In this document: positions 34,801 through 43,028 of the stretch, piece by piece
Numbering within the stretch: the first letter of the stretch is position 1
Layout: the number at the start of each line of letters is the position of its first letter
Source of the DNA: Micavibrio sp.
Lineage (GTDB): Bacteria > Pseudomonadota > Alphaproteobacteria > Micavibrionales > UBA2020
Assembly (NCBI GenBank): GCA_028283745.1
Contig: JAPWJZ010000006.1
Location: 186,001-250,000, forward strand
DNA: 64,000 bases
Direction of reading: 5' to 3'
Notes under the pieces: model-generated
What the model was told of the DNA's origin: nothing
The model's database searches: none
What the model saw: only the letters and a program-made list of their open reading frames with translations
Program-made: the position numbers and the translations under genes

Positions 34801-36986
34801 TCGCTCGTGGTGCTGACATAGTAGGAATCGTTTCCGTCGCCGCCAGTCAGCGTGTCAATGCCGTCGCCGCCATCCAGCGTATCGTCGCCATCTCCGCCCA
34901 GCAGCGTATCAACGCCGCCCATGCCATACAGCGTATCGTTATCCGCAAGGCCGGTCAGCAGGTTGTTGCCGCTATTGCCGGTCAGTACGTTTGCAACGGC
35001 ACTGCCGGTGGCGTTAACGTTATCGGTGCCGGTCAGCGTTACGTTTTCAACGTTCGCATAATTCGCAAGATCAATCGCGAGGAAGGACTTGACCGTATCT
35101 GTTCCTTCGCCGATGTTTTCATTCACAACGTCATTGACGCTATCAACGACAAAAATGTCGTTGCCGGTGCCACCGGTCATGGTATCCACGCCAAAACCGC
35201 CGTCCAGCGTATCGTTGCCACCCGCGCCGATCAGGGTATCCGCACCATCAAGGCCATTGAAAATGTTTGCCGAGGTGTTACCCGTCATGACGTTATCAAG
35301 CACGTTGCCGGTGCCCGTGCCTACACTGCCCGTCCAGATCATATTTTCGACGTTGGCGGAAAGGGTGTAGGTAACGCTGGTGCTGACGGTATCTGTGCCG
35401 TTGCCTGCGTCTTCAAACACCTTGGCCGTGGGGTTCGCCACAAAGTAAAGGTCGTCACCGATGCCGCCGTACATGACATCCGCTTCGCCGCCGCCGTTCA
35501 GCGTATCGTTGCCGGCATCGCCGTTCAGCGTATCGTTGCCACTGCCACCCAGCAATGTGTCATCACCAATACCGCCGAATAATTTGTCATTGCCGGCAAG
35601 GCCGCTCAGCGTGTCCACCCCGTCGTTGCCGTACAGCGTGTTGACCGTGGACGTGCCATTGATGACGTTATCAAGCGCGTTGCCGGTACCGATGGCGGCG
35701 CTGCCAGTCAGTGTCAGTTTTTCGACGGTTGTTGCATGAAGGCTCATGTCATAGCTGACCGAGCTATAAGCCTGCTCAGTGCCGGAAATGTCGATGATGG
35801 TATCAAGCGCATTATCGACGTACATGGTGTCGTTGCCAGTGCCGCCGTCCATGATGTCCGCGCCGGTGCCGCCGGTCAGCGTGTCGTCGCCATCCAGGCC
35901 CGTCAGCGAGTTGGCGCCGGTATTGCCGGTAATAATGTTATTCAGCGCGTTGCCGGTGCCGTTGATGGGGTCCTTGCCAGACAGAGTCAGGCTTTCAATG
36001 TTCGCATCAAGGATATAGGAAACGGTGGATCGCACGCTGTCCGTGCCTTCGCCCAGAAGCTCGACGATTTTGTCGCCCGTGTTATCAACAATATAGAAAT
36101 CGCTCCCGCCGCCGCCAATCATGGTGTCGGCGCCAATGCCGCCATCAAGCGTGTTTACGCCAATGTTACCTGTCAGGGTGTTATCCAGCAGATTGCCTGT
36201 CGCGTTAATGGCGGCGGTGCCGGTCAGCGTCAGGTTTTCAATGAAGGTTTTCGTCGCAAGCGTGTAGGTAATGCTGGACTGGATTGTGTCGAGGCCGCCC
36301 GTATCGACAAGAACGTCGGTGGTGTTGTCGAGCACATAGGTGTCGTTGCCAAGGCCGCCGCTGAGCGTGTTGCGCGCGCTGTTGCCGGTCAGGACGTTGT
36401 CATTGTCATCGCCGAAAGCGTTGATGGCGGTTTTACCGGTGAGGATAATATCTTCGATATTGGCATAGTTGAGAAGACTGACGGTGACGCTGGACTGGAT
36501 CGTGTCATGCGTGCCTTCGCCCGCGTTTTCAATCAGGGTGTCCGTAAGGTCACTGATGATGTACGTATCATTGCCAAGGCCGCCGGCCAGCGTATTCGCC
36601 AGCACGTTACCCTGAATGGTATTGTCGAGGTCGTTGCCGTAACCGTAAATGGCAGTCGTGCCGAACAGGCGCAGGTTCTCGATGTTATCCGGCAGCAGGA
36701 AAAGGTCGATACTCGCATGCACGCGGTCGATCTGCGTCGGGTCGGTGCTGGTTTCATTGACGATGTCGCCGAAATCTTCGACGAGGTAGGTATCGTTGCC
36801 GTCACCACCGGTCATCATGTCATCGCCGGGGCCTGCCCAGAGCGCATCGTTGCCAAGGCCACCCACGAGAATGTCATCGCCGCCAACACCCTGCAGCCAG
36901 TCGTTGCCCGCGCCACCATCCATGCTGTCGTCATAGGCCGTGCCGATGTTTACATCCGGACCCGACGTACCTGTATAATCTGCCAT
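31806..36986 (-). CDS. Giant RTX-type calcium-binding repeat protein 2
   Basis: 1726 residues from ATG at 36986, preceded by GGGGG; an in-frame TTG lies four codons up. It opens MADYTGTSGPDVNIGT and then GGAGNDWLQGVGGDDILVGG, an RTX array. The body repeats GTGNxxDNxIxGN, GGxGxDxMxGGxGNDTYxVDN and a VENL-like marker about 18 times in units of about 81 residues, more divergent than in the first giant gene. The C terminus (DIIQDFDPLQDQINIQ, then GNDTAIFVDMDGQG and IALLLNVHL) is a type I secretion-type domain in one intact frame. It is probably secreted and calcium-stabilised. No transporter gene is nearby. Confidence 0.9.
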   Translation of the reverse strand: MADYTGTSGPDVNIGTAYDDSMDGGAGNDWLQGVGGDDILVGGLGNDALWAGPGDDMMTGGDGNDTYLVEDFGDIVNETSTDPTQIDRVHASIDLFLLPDNIENLRLFGTTAIYGYGNDLDNTIQGNVLANTLAGGLGNDTYIISDLTDTLIENAGEGTHDTIQSSVTVSLLNYANIEDIILTGKTAINAFGDDNDNVLTGNSARNTLSGGLGNDTYVLDNTTDVLVDTGGLDTIQSSITYTLATKTFIENLTLTGTAAINATGNLLDNTLTGNIGVNTLDGGIGADTMIGGGGSDFYIVDNTGDKIVELLGEGTDSVRSTVSYILDANIESLTLSGKDPINGTGNALNNIITGNTGANSLTGLDGDDTLTGGTGADIMDGGTGNDTMYVDNALDTIIDISGTEQAYSSVSYDMSLHATTVEKLTLTGSAAIGTGNALDNVINGTSTVNTLYGNDGVDTLSGLAGNDKLFGGIGDDTLLGGSGNDTLNGDAGNDTLNGGGEADVMYGGIGDDLYFVANPTAKVFEDAGNGTDTVSTSVTYTLSANVENMIWTGSVGTGTGNVLDNVMTGNTSANIFNGLDGADTLIGAGGNDTLDGGFGVDTMTGGTGNDIFVVDSVNDVVNENIGEGTDTVKSFLAIDLANYANVENVTLTGTDNVNATGSAVANVLTGNSGNNLLTGLADNDTLYGMGGVDTLLGGDGDDTLDGGDGIDTLTGGDGNDSYYVSTTSDVVVEVTGHGTGVGEGGVDTVFSPLSFSIATLPGIENITLIGNLSHLTAVGNDGDNTLTAASGISTLIGGVGGDTYVIDKNDIVIETITDHTDKDTVVVGFDKYVLTSNFENLTLSGNAVINGTGNENDNVLTGNSAANTLNGLAGADTMLGGEGNDTYIVDNIGDQVTEGASAGLDTVLSAVDFTLGDNIENLTLTSPLAMNGTGNAGDNYIIGSTSANTLMGLDGNDTLDGGTGADTMDGGIGNDVYYVDSALDVVLDVTGGIETIYSSAERFDMSTNATEVEILNLTGAGIRATGNALDNTITGTSGLNILDGGAGDDTLNGGIGADSMTGGTGDDTFMVDNINDKVFESTGGGHDIVISTVNYSLASTLDVEDLTLSGTAISGTGNSGDNIITGNASANTLEGGAGADTLIGGSGNDVYIIDDTNNTIVENGGAGTDVAQAKVSYTIAENVENLVLLEGYGNINGTGNGGDNTITGNSGANVMAGGAGNDSYIISSSGVTFGDYMLSNDTVVESSSGGNDTIYADFNFSLVGIANVESLTLTGKTAIYAGGNDDDNTLTGNSAANILAGGLGNDTYVIDAKDVVHENANGGNDTVMIGATYSLLTVGHENIENITLTGKGNYNATGNDDVNILTGSDGNNILDGGIGADTMIGGLGNDTYKVDHVNDSITELGGAGTDIVISTVSYHLSDNIENLTLIGGVGVNIDGYGNDVNNIIKGTSGDNILNGGLGADTMDGGAGNDTYYVDNLGDVIKDTSGHELVYSSMSFYTLGTGLEDLTLTGGGNGTGNSLSNVIHGDDQDNGLDGGTGADLLIGGLGGDTYFVDNIGDRVIELMDQGNDTINTSISYDLSIRDDYVENLTLRSGTANLNGKGNDLGNYIFGNQGSNYLDGGGGDDTLDGGPGGRDTLHGGAGHDTFELHGDAINAIDIIQDFDPLQDQINIQSIIINPLLDVIDDFVSYRNVGNDTAIFVDMDGQGTDFGFHQIALLLNVHLGS

Positions 36987-37109
36987 GGAAGCCCCCAACG
37001 TTAAAAATAGCTGACATTCAATAAACCCAAGAATAGCAGGGTGTTTGTGAATTTAAGATGAAAATTTTAAACAGCGGCATGACGCGAAGCGCGTTCTGGA
37101 AAACTTGAA

Positions 37110-38954
37110 TTAGTAACCGCGCCCGTGTGTTTTGATGACTTCAAGGAAAGTGCGGCCGTAACGCTCGGCCTTTTTTTCGCCCATGCCGTTGATGTCGAGC
37201 AGACCGGTCATGGTGTCGGGCTTGAAAATAGCCATTTCGCGCAAGGTTTTATCGTGGAAAATCACGTAAGGGGGCACGTTTTGCGCCTTGGCCAGTTCCA
37301 TGCGCGCGGCCTTCAGGGCGGCGAACAATGCGGCATCACCCTCCTGCGCATAAAATTCCTCGGCTGCTTTTTGCAGGCTGGCCTTGGTGCGCTTTTTTGT
37401 GCCTTCGTAGCGGCGCAGGCGCACGGTTTGCTTTTCTTTCAGAAAATCCTGGCCATACTTGGTTAAGTGAAGCCCGCCATGCTCCGCCACATCCACCGCC
37501 ACAAAGTTAAGCGCGACGAGCTGGCGGAAGATGCTTTGCCATTCAGCCTTCGCAATATCCGCGCCGATGTTGAAGACGGAAAGCGTATCATGCCCGAACT
37601 GCTTGATGCGTGAATCATCCTTCTTGCCCGTCAGCACATCAATAAGATAGCTGACGCCAAAACGCTGGCCCGTGCGGTAAACCGCCGAAAGCGCTTTTTG
37701 CGCGGGGATGGTGCCGTCAAAAGTTTCCGGCGGGTTCTGGCAGGTATCGCAGTTGCCGCAGGGCCTGCCTTCATCGCCGAAGTATTCAAGAATAACCTGG
37801 CGCCGGCAATTCGCGGCCTCGCAGAGCCCCAGCAGCGCGTTTAATTTGCGGTGTTCAATGCGCTTTTGCGCATCCGGCGCGTTCGACGCCTCGATGAAGT
37901 TGCGCTGCATGGCAGCGTCATTCAACCCGTAGACCATGAAGGCTTCGGCGGGAAGGCCGTCGCGCCCCGCGCGGCCGGTTTCCTGGTAATACGCCTCGAT
38001 ATTTTTGGGGATGTTCATGTGCGCCACAAACCGCACATCCGGCTTGTCAATGCCCATGCCGAAGGCGATGGTCGCAACCATGATGATTTTATCTTCGCGC
38101 AGGAAGCGCTGCTGGTTTTTGGCGCGCACCTGCGCATCCAGCCCTGCGTGGTAAGGCAGCGCCTTTAACCCCTGCTCGTTCAGCCAGCTGGCCGTTTCCT
38201 CCACACCGTTGCGGGAGAGGCAATAAACAATCCCGCTGTCTTCCGGGTGCGCATCCTTGATAAAGCGCAGCACCTGCTGCTTGGCGTTATCTTTGATGGC
38301 GATTGTGTAATGGATGTTCGGCCGATCGAAGCCGGAAATAAAGCTGCGCCCTTCGGCAAGACCAAGGCAGTTGACGATGTCGCGCCGCGTTGGCGCATCC
38401 GCCGTCGCCGTCAGCGCAAGGCGCGGCACGTGCGGGTAGCGCTCCGCCAGCATGGAAAGCTGGGCGTAATGCGGGCGGAAGTCATGCCCCCATTGCGACA
38501 CGCAGTGCGCTTCGTCAATCGCGAACAGGGCGATATGCGCGCCGTCCAGCATGCGCAAAAAATCATCCATCAGCAGCCGTTCGGGCGCGACATAGACCAT
38601 GTCAATCTCGCCGTCGCGGATCTGCCGTTCGGTTTCGCGCACCTCGGGCAGCGGCATGGCGGAATTGATGGCGGCGGCGCGAATACCCAGCTGGCGCAAA
38701 GCTTCCACCTGGTCCTGCATCAACGCGATCAAGGGCGAGACGATAACACCCACACCCGCGCGGCACAGCGACGGTATTTGATAACACAGGGATTTTCCGC
38801 CGCCTGTCGGCATCAGCACAAAGGCGCTGCCGCCCGCAATCACATGGTCGATCACAGCCCCCTGCTGGCCGCGGAAATGGTCGTAACCGTAGGTTTTATG
38901 CAGAATCTGTAGCGCCTCGGAAGGCGCGGATGCGGGCTGTTGCAGCGGGGACAT
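37110..38954 (-). CDS. recQ: ATP-dependent DNA helicase RecQ
   Basis: 614 residues from ATG at 38954 (an in-frame ATG 12 codons up adds non-family sequence). Helicase motifs in order: GGQQGAVIDH-type Q motif region (here FRGQQGAV), Walker A MPTGGGKS, SPLIALMQDQ, DEAH box IDEAHCVSQWGHDFRP, LALTATA, and motif VI QETGRAGRDG. The zinc-binding Cys set (CEAANCRRQ with CGNCDTCQ), a winged-helix RQC and a C-terminal HRDC domain (about 530-600) follow. It unwinds DNA 3' to 5' in recombination repair and replication restart. It is divergent from the HEMTH protein gene, 40 bases apart. Confidence 0.97.
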   Translation of the reverse strand: MSPLQQPASAPSEALQILHKTYGYDHFRGQQGAVIDHVIAGGSAFVLMPTGGGKSLCYQIPSLCRAGVGVIVSPLIALMQDQVEALRQLGIRAAAINSAMPLPEVRETERQIRDGEIDMVYVAPERLLMDDFLRMLDGAHIALFAIDEAHCVSQWGHDFRPHYAQLSMLAERYPHVPRLALTATADAPTRRDIVNCLGLAEGRSFISGFDRPNIHYTIAIKDNAKQQVLRFIKDAHPEDSGIVYCLSRNGVEETASWLNEQGLKALPYHAGLDAQVRAKNQQRFLREDKIIMVATIAFGMGIDKPDVRFVAHMNIPKNIEAYYQETGRAGRDGLPAEAFMVYGLNDAAMQRNFIEASNAPDAQKRIEHRKLNALLGLCEAANCRRQVILEYFGDEGRPCGNCDTCQNPPETFDGTIPAQKALSAVYRTGQRFGVSYLIDVLTGKKDDSRIKQFGHDTLSVFNIGADIAKAEWQSIFRQLVALNFVAVDVAEHGGLHLTKYGQDFLKEKQTVRLRRYEGTKKRTKASLQKAAEEFYAQEGDAALFAALKAARMELAKAQNVPPYVIFHDKTLREMAIFKPDTMTGLLDINGMGEKKAERYGRTFLEVIKTHGRGY

Positions 38955-38994
38955 GGCGTGAGTATACTGCGAAAACACCATACGGAGCAATGAT

Positions 38995-39579
38995 TTGTCA
39001 AAACGTCCCCTGACGGCAGGCGAGATTGCGCTGGCGCGCGCCGTTTTCGGCGATAGCGTCGATTACGCGGCCGTGCGCCTGCACAACCGCCGCATTTTGC
39101 CACCGCTGATGCAGCATAAGCATCAGGCAGTGGCGAACGGCAACAACATTTCGTTTCCGCGCTCCAGCTATAGCGAAGATTTCGCGACTGAGCATGACGC
39201 GCTCAAGCAATCCGTCTTCATTCATGAAATGACCCATGTCTGGCAGCACCAGAACAAGGTGGTTTCAACGCCGAAGGAAGCTTTAAAGGAAACGCTGCGC
39301 CATAAATTCAATTATTCAAAAGCCTATCCCTACCAGCTGGGCGGCGGGCGCGACCTTATCGACTACGGCTTCGAGCAGCAGGCGGCCCTTGTGCAGGATT
39401 ATTTTTTGCTGACGCGACATAACACCGCCGCATCCTTCAAGCACCGGCGGCAAGATACACGGACACCGCAAGATTTAACCGCTTTAAAGCGCGACTACGA
39501 AACCGTGCTGGCCCGTTTCCTGAAAAACCCCGCCTATGCACGCGGCGGCCGCAAATGCTTCAAACCGCCGCAGCCCTAA
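38995..39579 (+). CDS. Small HExxH protein, Vgr/DUF4157-like putative metallopeptidase
   Basis: 194 residues, starting at TTG 38995 with GGAG seven bases upstream; an ATG at 38990 is out of frame. LTAGEIALARAVFGDSVDY, RLHNRR and SVFIHEMTHVWQHQ (zinc motif HEMTH, residues 77-81) match proteins often annotated as Vgr-related or DUF4157-like. These are thought to be zinc-binding domains linked to type VI or phage-like systems. No such system is nearby. No signal peptide. The C terminus is basic (RGGRKCFKPPQP). The peptidase activity is inferred from the motif. Confidence 0.75.
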   Translation: MSKRPLTAGEIALARAVFGDSVDYAAVRLHNRRILPPLMQHKHQAVANGNNISFPRSSYSEDFATEHDALKQSVFIHEMTHVWQHQNKVVSTPKEALKETLRHKFNYSKAYPYQLGGGRDLIDYGFEQQAALVQDYFLLTRHNTAASFKHRRQDTRTPQDLTALKRDYETVLARFLKNPAYARGGRKCFKPPQP

Positions 39580-39583
39580 GCTG

Positions 39584-40591
39584 TTAAGGCTTTGGGCCTG
39601 CCGGTTTTGCGGCCTTGCGGGCGATGACTTTCTGCTCGGCAGCGTCATGTTCCTGCTTCAGGCGGTCGATAAGGGCGGCAACGGTCGGCGTATCGTCGAT
39701 ATTCACCACGCCCTGCCCTGCAGACCAGATTGTTTTCCACGCGGCGGCTTCGTTCATGATCGGCTTCAGCTTGGCGGCGGTGGCGCCTTCCTTTTTCAGC
39801 GTTTCAGCATCGAAGCCCGCTTTTTCAAGGCTCGGCTTCAGGAAGTTGGCGGGAATGCCGCTGACGGCGGATGTATAGACAATGTCCGTCGCCTTCGCGT
39901 CGATAATCATCTGCTTGTAAGCAGGCTCGGCGGCAGATTCGGCGGTGCAGATAAAGCGCGTGCCCATGTAGGCAAAATCCGCCCCCATGACTTCGGCCGC
40001 CAGAATGTCGCTGCCCGTTGTCATGCCGCCCGCCAGCACCACAATTCCGTCAAAGACTTCGCGGATGTCATGCAGCAGCGCCATGGGGTTCATGGTGCCC
40101 GCATGGCCGCCCGCACCCGCTGAAACGGCGATGATGCCGTCAACACCGGCGGCGATGGCTTTTTTGGCATGCTCCACGTTCGTGACGTCATGCAGCACGA
40201 TGCCGCCATAGCTATGTACCTTGTCCACAAGGTCTGAAACCGCGCCCAGCGACGTGATGATGACCGGCACTTTGTGCTTCACGATCAAATCAAGGTCTTC
40301 CTCCAGGCGCGGATTGGTTTTATGCACGATAAGGTTTACGGCATAGGGCGCAATTTTTTTATCGGGGTTGTTTTTCTTCAGCTCCGCAATGCCGTCGTTC
40401 ATTTCGACCAGCCATTTTTCAAAGTCGGCGGCGGTGCGCTGGTTCAGCGCGGGGAAGCTGCCGACCACCCCTTCTTTGCAGGTTGCCAGTGCCAGCTCCG
40501 GGTTTGAAATCAGGAACATGGGGGCCGCAATCAACGGCAGCGCCATTTGTTCTTTCAGCTTGTCGGCTGCGCTTTTCGGAGTAGCGGTCAT
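39584..40591 (-). CDS. Nitronate monooxygenase (2-nitropropane dioxygenase family)
   Basis: 335 residues from ATG at 40591, with GGAAGGA 12 bases upstream. FMN-binding TIM barrel: PLIAAPMF, then ITSLGAVSDLV, GVDGIIAVSAGAGGHAG (the GAGGHxG phosphate site with the catalytic His), IVVLAGGMTTGSDI and GADFAYMGTRF. It oxidises alkyl nitronates (or propionate 3-nitronate) using FMN and oxygen, a detoxification role. The C terminus is a Lys/Ala/Pro tail (KAAKPAGPKP). It lies 100 bases downstream of the esterase gene on the same strand but is probably separate from the kynurenine operon. Confidence 0.9.
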   Translation of the reverse strand: MTATPKSAADKLKEQMALPLIAAPMFLISNPELALATCKEGVVGSFPALNQRTAADFEKWLVEMNDGIAELKKNNPDKKIAPYAVNLIVHKTNPRLEEDLDLIVKHKVPVIITSLGAVSDLVDKVHSYGGIVLHDVTNVEHAKKAIAAGVDGIIAVSAGAGGHAGTMNPMALLHDIREVFDGIVVLAGGMTTGSDILAAEVMGADFAYMGTRFICTAESAAEPAYKQMIIDAKATDIVYTSAVSGIPANFLKPSLEKAGFDAETLKKEGATAAKLKPIMNEAAAWKTIWSAGQGVVNIDDTPTVAALIDRLKQEHDAAEQKVIARKAAKPAGPKP

Positions 40592-40691
40592 GGTCGTTTG
40601 TGGTCCTTCCGGCATTTTAAGGGGTGTGAGGTATTTTTGTACTAAACGCACCCCTTGTCAATGCCGCAGCGGAAAGCTTGCAAATTGTTCA

Positions 40692-41675
40692 TCAATTGCC
40701 GATTTTGTAATTCTTGAGGAAATCCCAAATCACTTGGCTGGCGTCAATATCGTTGTTCTGGCCGCCGGTAATGCTGCTGACTTTGTTGCAGCGCGGGTCA
40801 TCCGGCATGGAAACGCAGCGGGCGGTGCCCTGCATACCATGGCCTGCCCACATGTGACCCGCGCCCTGAATGGAGCATAGCTCCACGGCTGCATTCGCAG
40901 GGCAGGTATATTGCGTGCAGGTTACCGCGCCCTTGGTCATGACAACTTTCTTTTCATCGCTGCAACCGTTCATTTCCGCATGTTCTGCCACAGTGACCGG
41001 CACCGGCTGGCAGGGCCACTGGTCACCCGGCAGGTGAATGCCGATAGCTTTTGAAAAGCAGCCGCCGCATTGCTTGCCGCCGTTATACAGCACACAAGGG
41101 TCTGCAGTGCCATGCACCGCAATCATCGGCACGGGGCGCACGGGGTGGCAATCATCAATCAGCAGCGTGCCGGCGTTGGGGGCGATGGCGGCAATTTTAT
41201 CCGACAATTCGCAAGCGAGGCGGTAGCTCATCATCGCGCCATTGGAGTGGCCGGTGGCATAAATGCGCGCAGGGTCGGCGCCGTAACCCGCAATCAACGC
41301 ATCGATCACCTGCGAGAGATAGGTTACATCGTCAATTTTCTTGCGGGAGGATGCGCCGCAGCACAGGCCCGCATTCCATGTATGCAGCTTGCTGGCCAAA
41401 AACCCGCCGCCGCTGCCTTCCGGGTAGACGGCAATAAAGCCGTTGCGGTCGGCGGTTTCATCCATGCCGGTCATTTTTCGGGCGTTTTCGGCGCTGCCGC
41501 CGCCGCCGTGCAGCACCATGACGACAGGCAGGTTCTTTTTGCCCTTCAGGCTATCCGGCACATGAACGTAATAAGCGCGGCTGTCATCGCCGACGGTGCC
41601 TTTATATTCGGCGGCGTTTGCGGCAAAGCTCCAGAAACACAAGACAAGCGCCAGAACCACACCGCACGTTTTCAT
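40692..41675 (-). CDS. Secreted esterase of the PHB-depolymerase/LpqC family
   Basis: 327 residues from ATG at 41675; the start is set by AGGAGG eight bases upstream, which is too close to the ATG at 41681. Signal peptide with cleavage after about residue 21 (AANA). Alpha/beta-hydrolase motifs: oxyanion MVLHGGGG, nucleophile GHSNGA, Asp in VHGTADPC and His in GAGHMW. The many Cys (CCGA, CGGCF, CNKV) suggest disulfides outside the cytoplasm. The family includes polyhydroxybutyrate depolymerases and feruloyl esterases. The Shine-Dalgarno overlaps the kmo stop, so it is the last gene of the kynurenine operon; why an exported esterase is there is unclear. Confidence 0.85.
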   Translation of the reverse strand: MKTCGVVLALVLCFWSFAANAAEYKGTVGDDSRAYYVHVPDSLKGKKNLPVVMVLHGGGGSAENARKMTGMDETADRNGFIAVYPEGSGGGFLASKLHTWNAGLCCGASSRKKIDDVTYLSQVIDALIAGYGADPARIYATGHSNGAMMSYRLACELSDKIAAIAPNAGTLLIDDCHPVRPVPMIAVHGTADPCVLYNGGKQCGGCFSKAIGIHLPGDQWPCQPVPVTVAEHAEMNGCSDEKKVVMTKGAVTCTQYTCPANAAVELCSIQGAGHMWAGHGMQGTARCVSMPDDPRCNKVSSITGGQNNDIDASQVIWDFLKNYKIGN

Positions 41676-41687
41676 GTCCATGCCCTC

Positions 41688-43028
41688 CTAGGCAATATTT
41701 TGCAGCAGTTCGCCCGCTTTTTCCCAGTCCACCTGCTCGGGGCTGGAAATATTGGCGCAGATTTTCTCCAGCACCTTATCCTGCAGCCTGCCGCGGCGCT
41801 GCGCTTCGGCATAAGGAATATCGGCGCGGAAGACGACCATGGAATAACGGGGAATGAACTTTCCCGGCCAGCGTTTTTCCAGCTCGAAGCCCACTTTTTT
41901 CTTGAGGATAAAGTGCGGATCCGTGACAAGGTCGCGCATTTCAATGAAGTTTTCGACCGCCATATCGGCGATCGCATCTGCATTCGCCTTGCGGGCGGCG
42001 GTAAAGCGCGTGAAGACGCCTTCCCAATCTTTTTCATCCGCGGCAATCAGCCCGTTCAGCACGCGGCAATCTTCAAAGCCGCTGTTCATGCCCTGCGCGA
42101 AGAAGGGGACAAGCGCATGGGCGGCATCCCCCACCAGTACGGCTTTGCCGCGGGCGTGCCACGGGCTGCACTTTACGGTGACCAGCGCGCCTGTGGGGTT
42201 TGAGAAAAACTCGCGGGTCAGGTCCGGCATATGCGCTGCCGCATCGGGGAATTTTTCATTGAAAAAAGCTTCAACGGCGGCGGGAGTATTTAGCGTTTCA
42301 AAACTGCCCGGCCCCTTGCGCGGGTAGAACAGCGTGCAGGTAAAGCTGCCTTCCGTATTCGGCAGCGCAATCATCATGAAGCTTTTATGCGGCCAGATGT
42401 GCAGGACATCGCGTGCAATGCGAAAGCCGCCGTCCTTCGCGGGCGGAATGGTCAGCTCCTTGTAATCGTAATCCAGGTATTCCTGCGCGTAATTGAAATG
42501 ATCAAGCTTGGCCATCATCCCCCGGCGGGTGGGGGACCAGGCGCCATCCGCGCCAATCACAACGTCCACCTGCACCTTGGTTTCAACGCCGCTGTCATCA
42601 AAGACCAGCGTGTTGCTGTCCACATCATAGCTCCGGCAGCGGCGGTTAAAGAAAATTTCGACGTTTTTGTTCGCGGCGGCAGCATCCAGCAGCAGCATAT
42701 TCAGGCGGCCGCGGGAAACAGCATAAATCACTTCCGCCGCTGTCTGGCCATAGGGCTGCAAAACAGTCTTGCCGGCAAGGTCATGCACCATGCGCCCCGT
42801 CATGGGAATGCAAAGCTGCATGACGGGCTCCTTTAGCCCCACTTCATCCAGCGACTGCATGCCGCGCGCCGTCAGGGCAAGGTTGATGGAGCGGCCCGCG
42901 CCAACGGCCGCCTTGCGCATATCATCCCGCCCCTCGTGCAGGCGCACCTTAAAACCCTTGCGCGACAAGTAGATAGCCATTAACGGCCCCGTCAACCCCG
43001 CGCCAATAATGTCAATCGTCTGGCTCAT
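41688..43028 (-). CDS. kmo: Kynurenine 3-monooxygenase
   Basis: 446 residues, the normal length. The FAD motif is IIGAGLTG (residues 7-14), and GAGRSINLALTARG is a signature that separates KMO from other class A hydroxylases. GDAAHALVPFFAQGMNSGFEDC binds flavin further on. It hydroxylates L-kynurenine to 3-hydroxykynurenine with NADPH and oxygen. Its start overlaps the kynureninase stop by four bases (ATGA). Bacterial KMO acts before kynureninase, so the operon follows the 3-hydroxyanthranilate branch, not anthranilate. Confidence 0.95.
   Translation of the reverse strand: MSQTIDIIGAGLTGPLMAIYLSRKGFKVRLHEGRDDMRKAAVGAGRSINLALTARGMQSLDEVGLKEPVMQLCIPMTGRMVHDLAGKTVLQPYGQTAAEVIYAVSRGRLNMLLLDAAAANKNVEIFFNRRCRSYDVDSNTLVFDDSGVETKVQVDVVIGADGAWSPTRRGMMAKLDHFNYAQEYLDYDYKELTIPPAKDGGFRIARDVLHIWPHKSFMMIALPNTEGSFTCTLFYPRKGPGSFETLNTPAAVEAFFNEKFPDAAAHMPDLTREFFSNPTGALVTVKCSPWHARGKAVLVGDAAHALVPFFAQGMNSGFEDCRVLNGLIAADEKDWEGVFTRFTAARKANADAIADMAVENFIEMRDLVTDPHFILKKKVGFELEKRWPGKFIPRYSMVVFRADIPYAEAQRRGRLQDKVLEKICANISSPEQVDWEKAGELLQNIA

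Noticed and set aside
16751-36986. Dense repeats considered as a CRISPR or noncoding satellite array
   Set aside because: Repeats are in frame, diverged at the third codon position, and translate into calcium-binding nonapeptides.
34530-37004. Long plus-strand frames opposite RTX gene 2 (34530-35582 and 35736-37004)
   Set aside because: Same antisense effect of nonapeptide codon periodicity; no start signals or family match.
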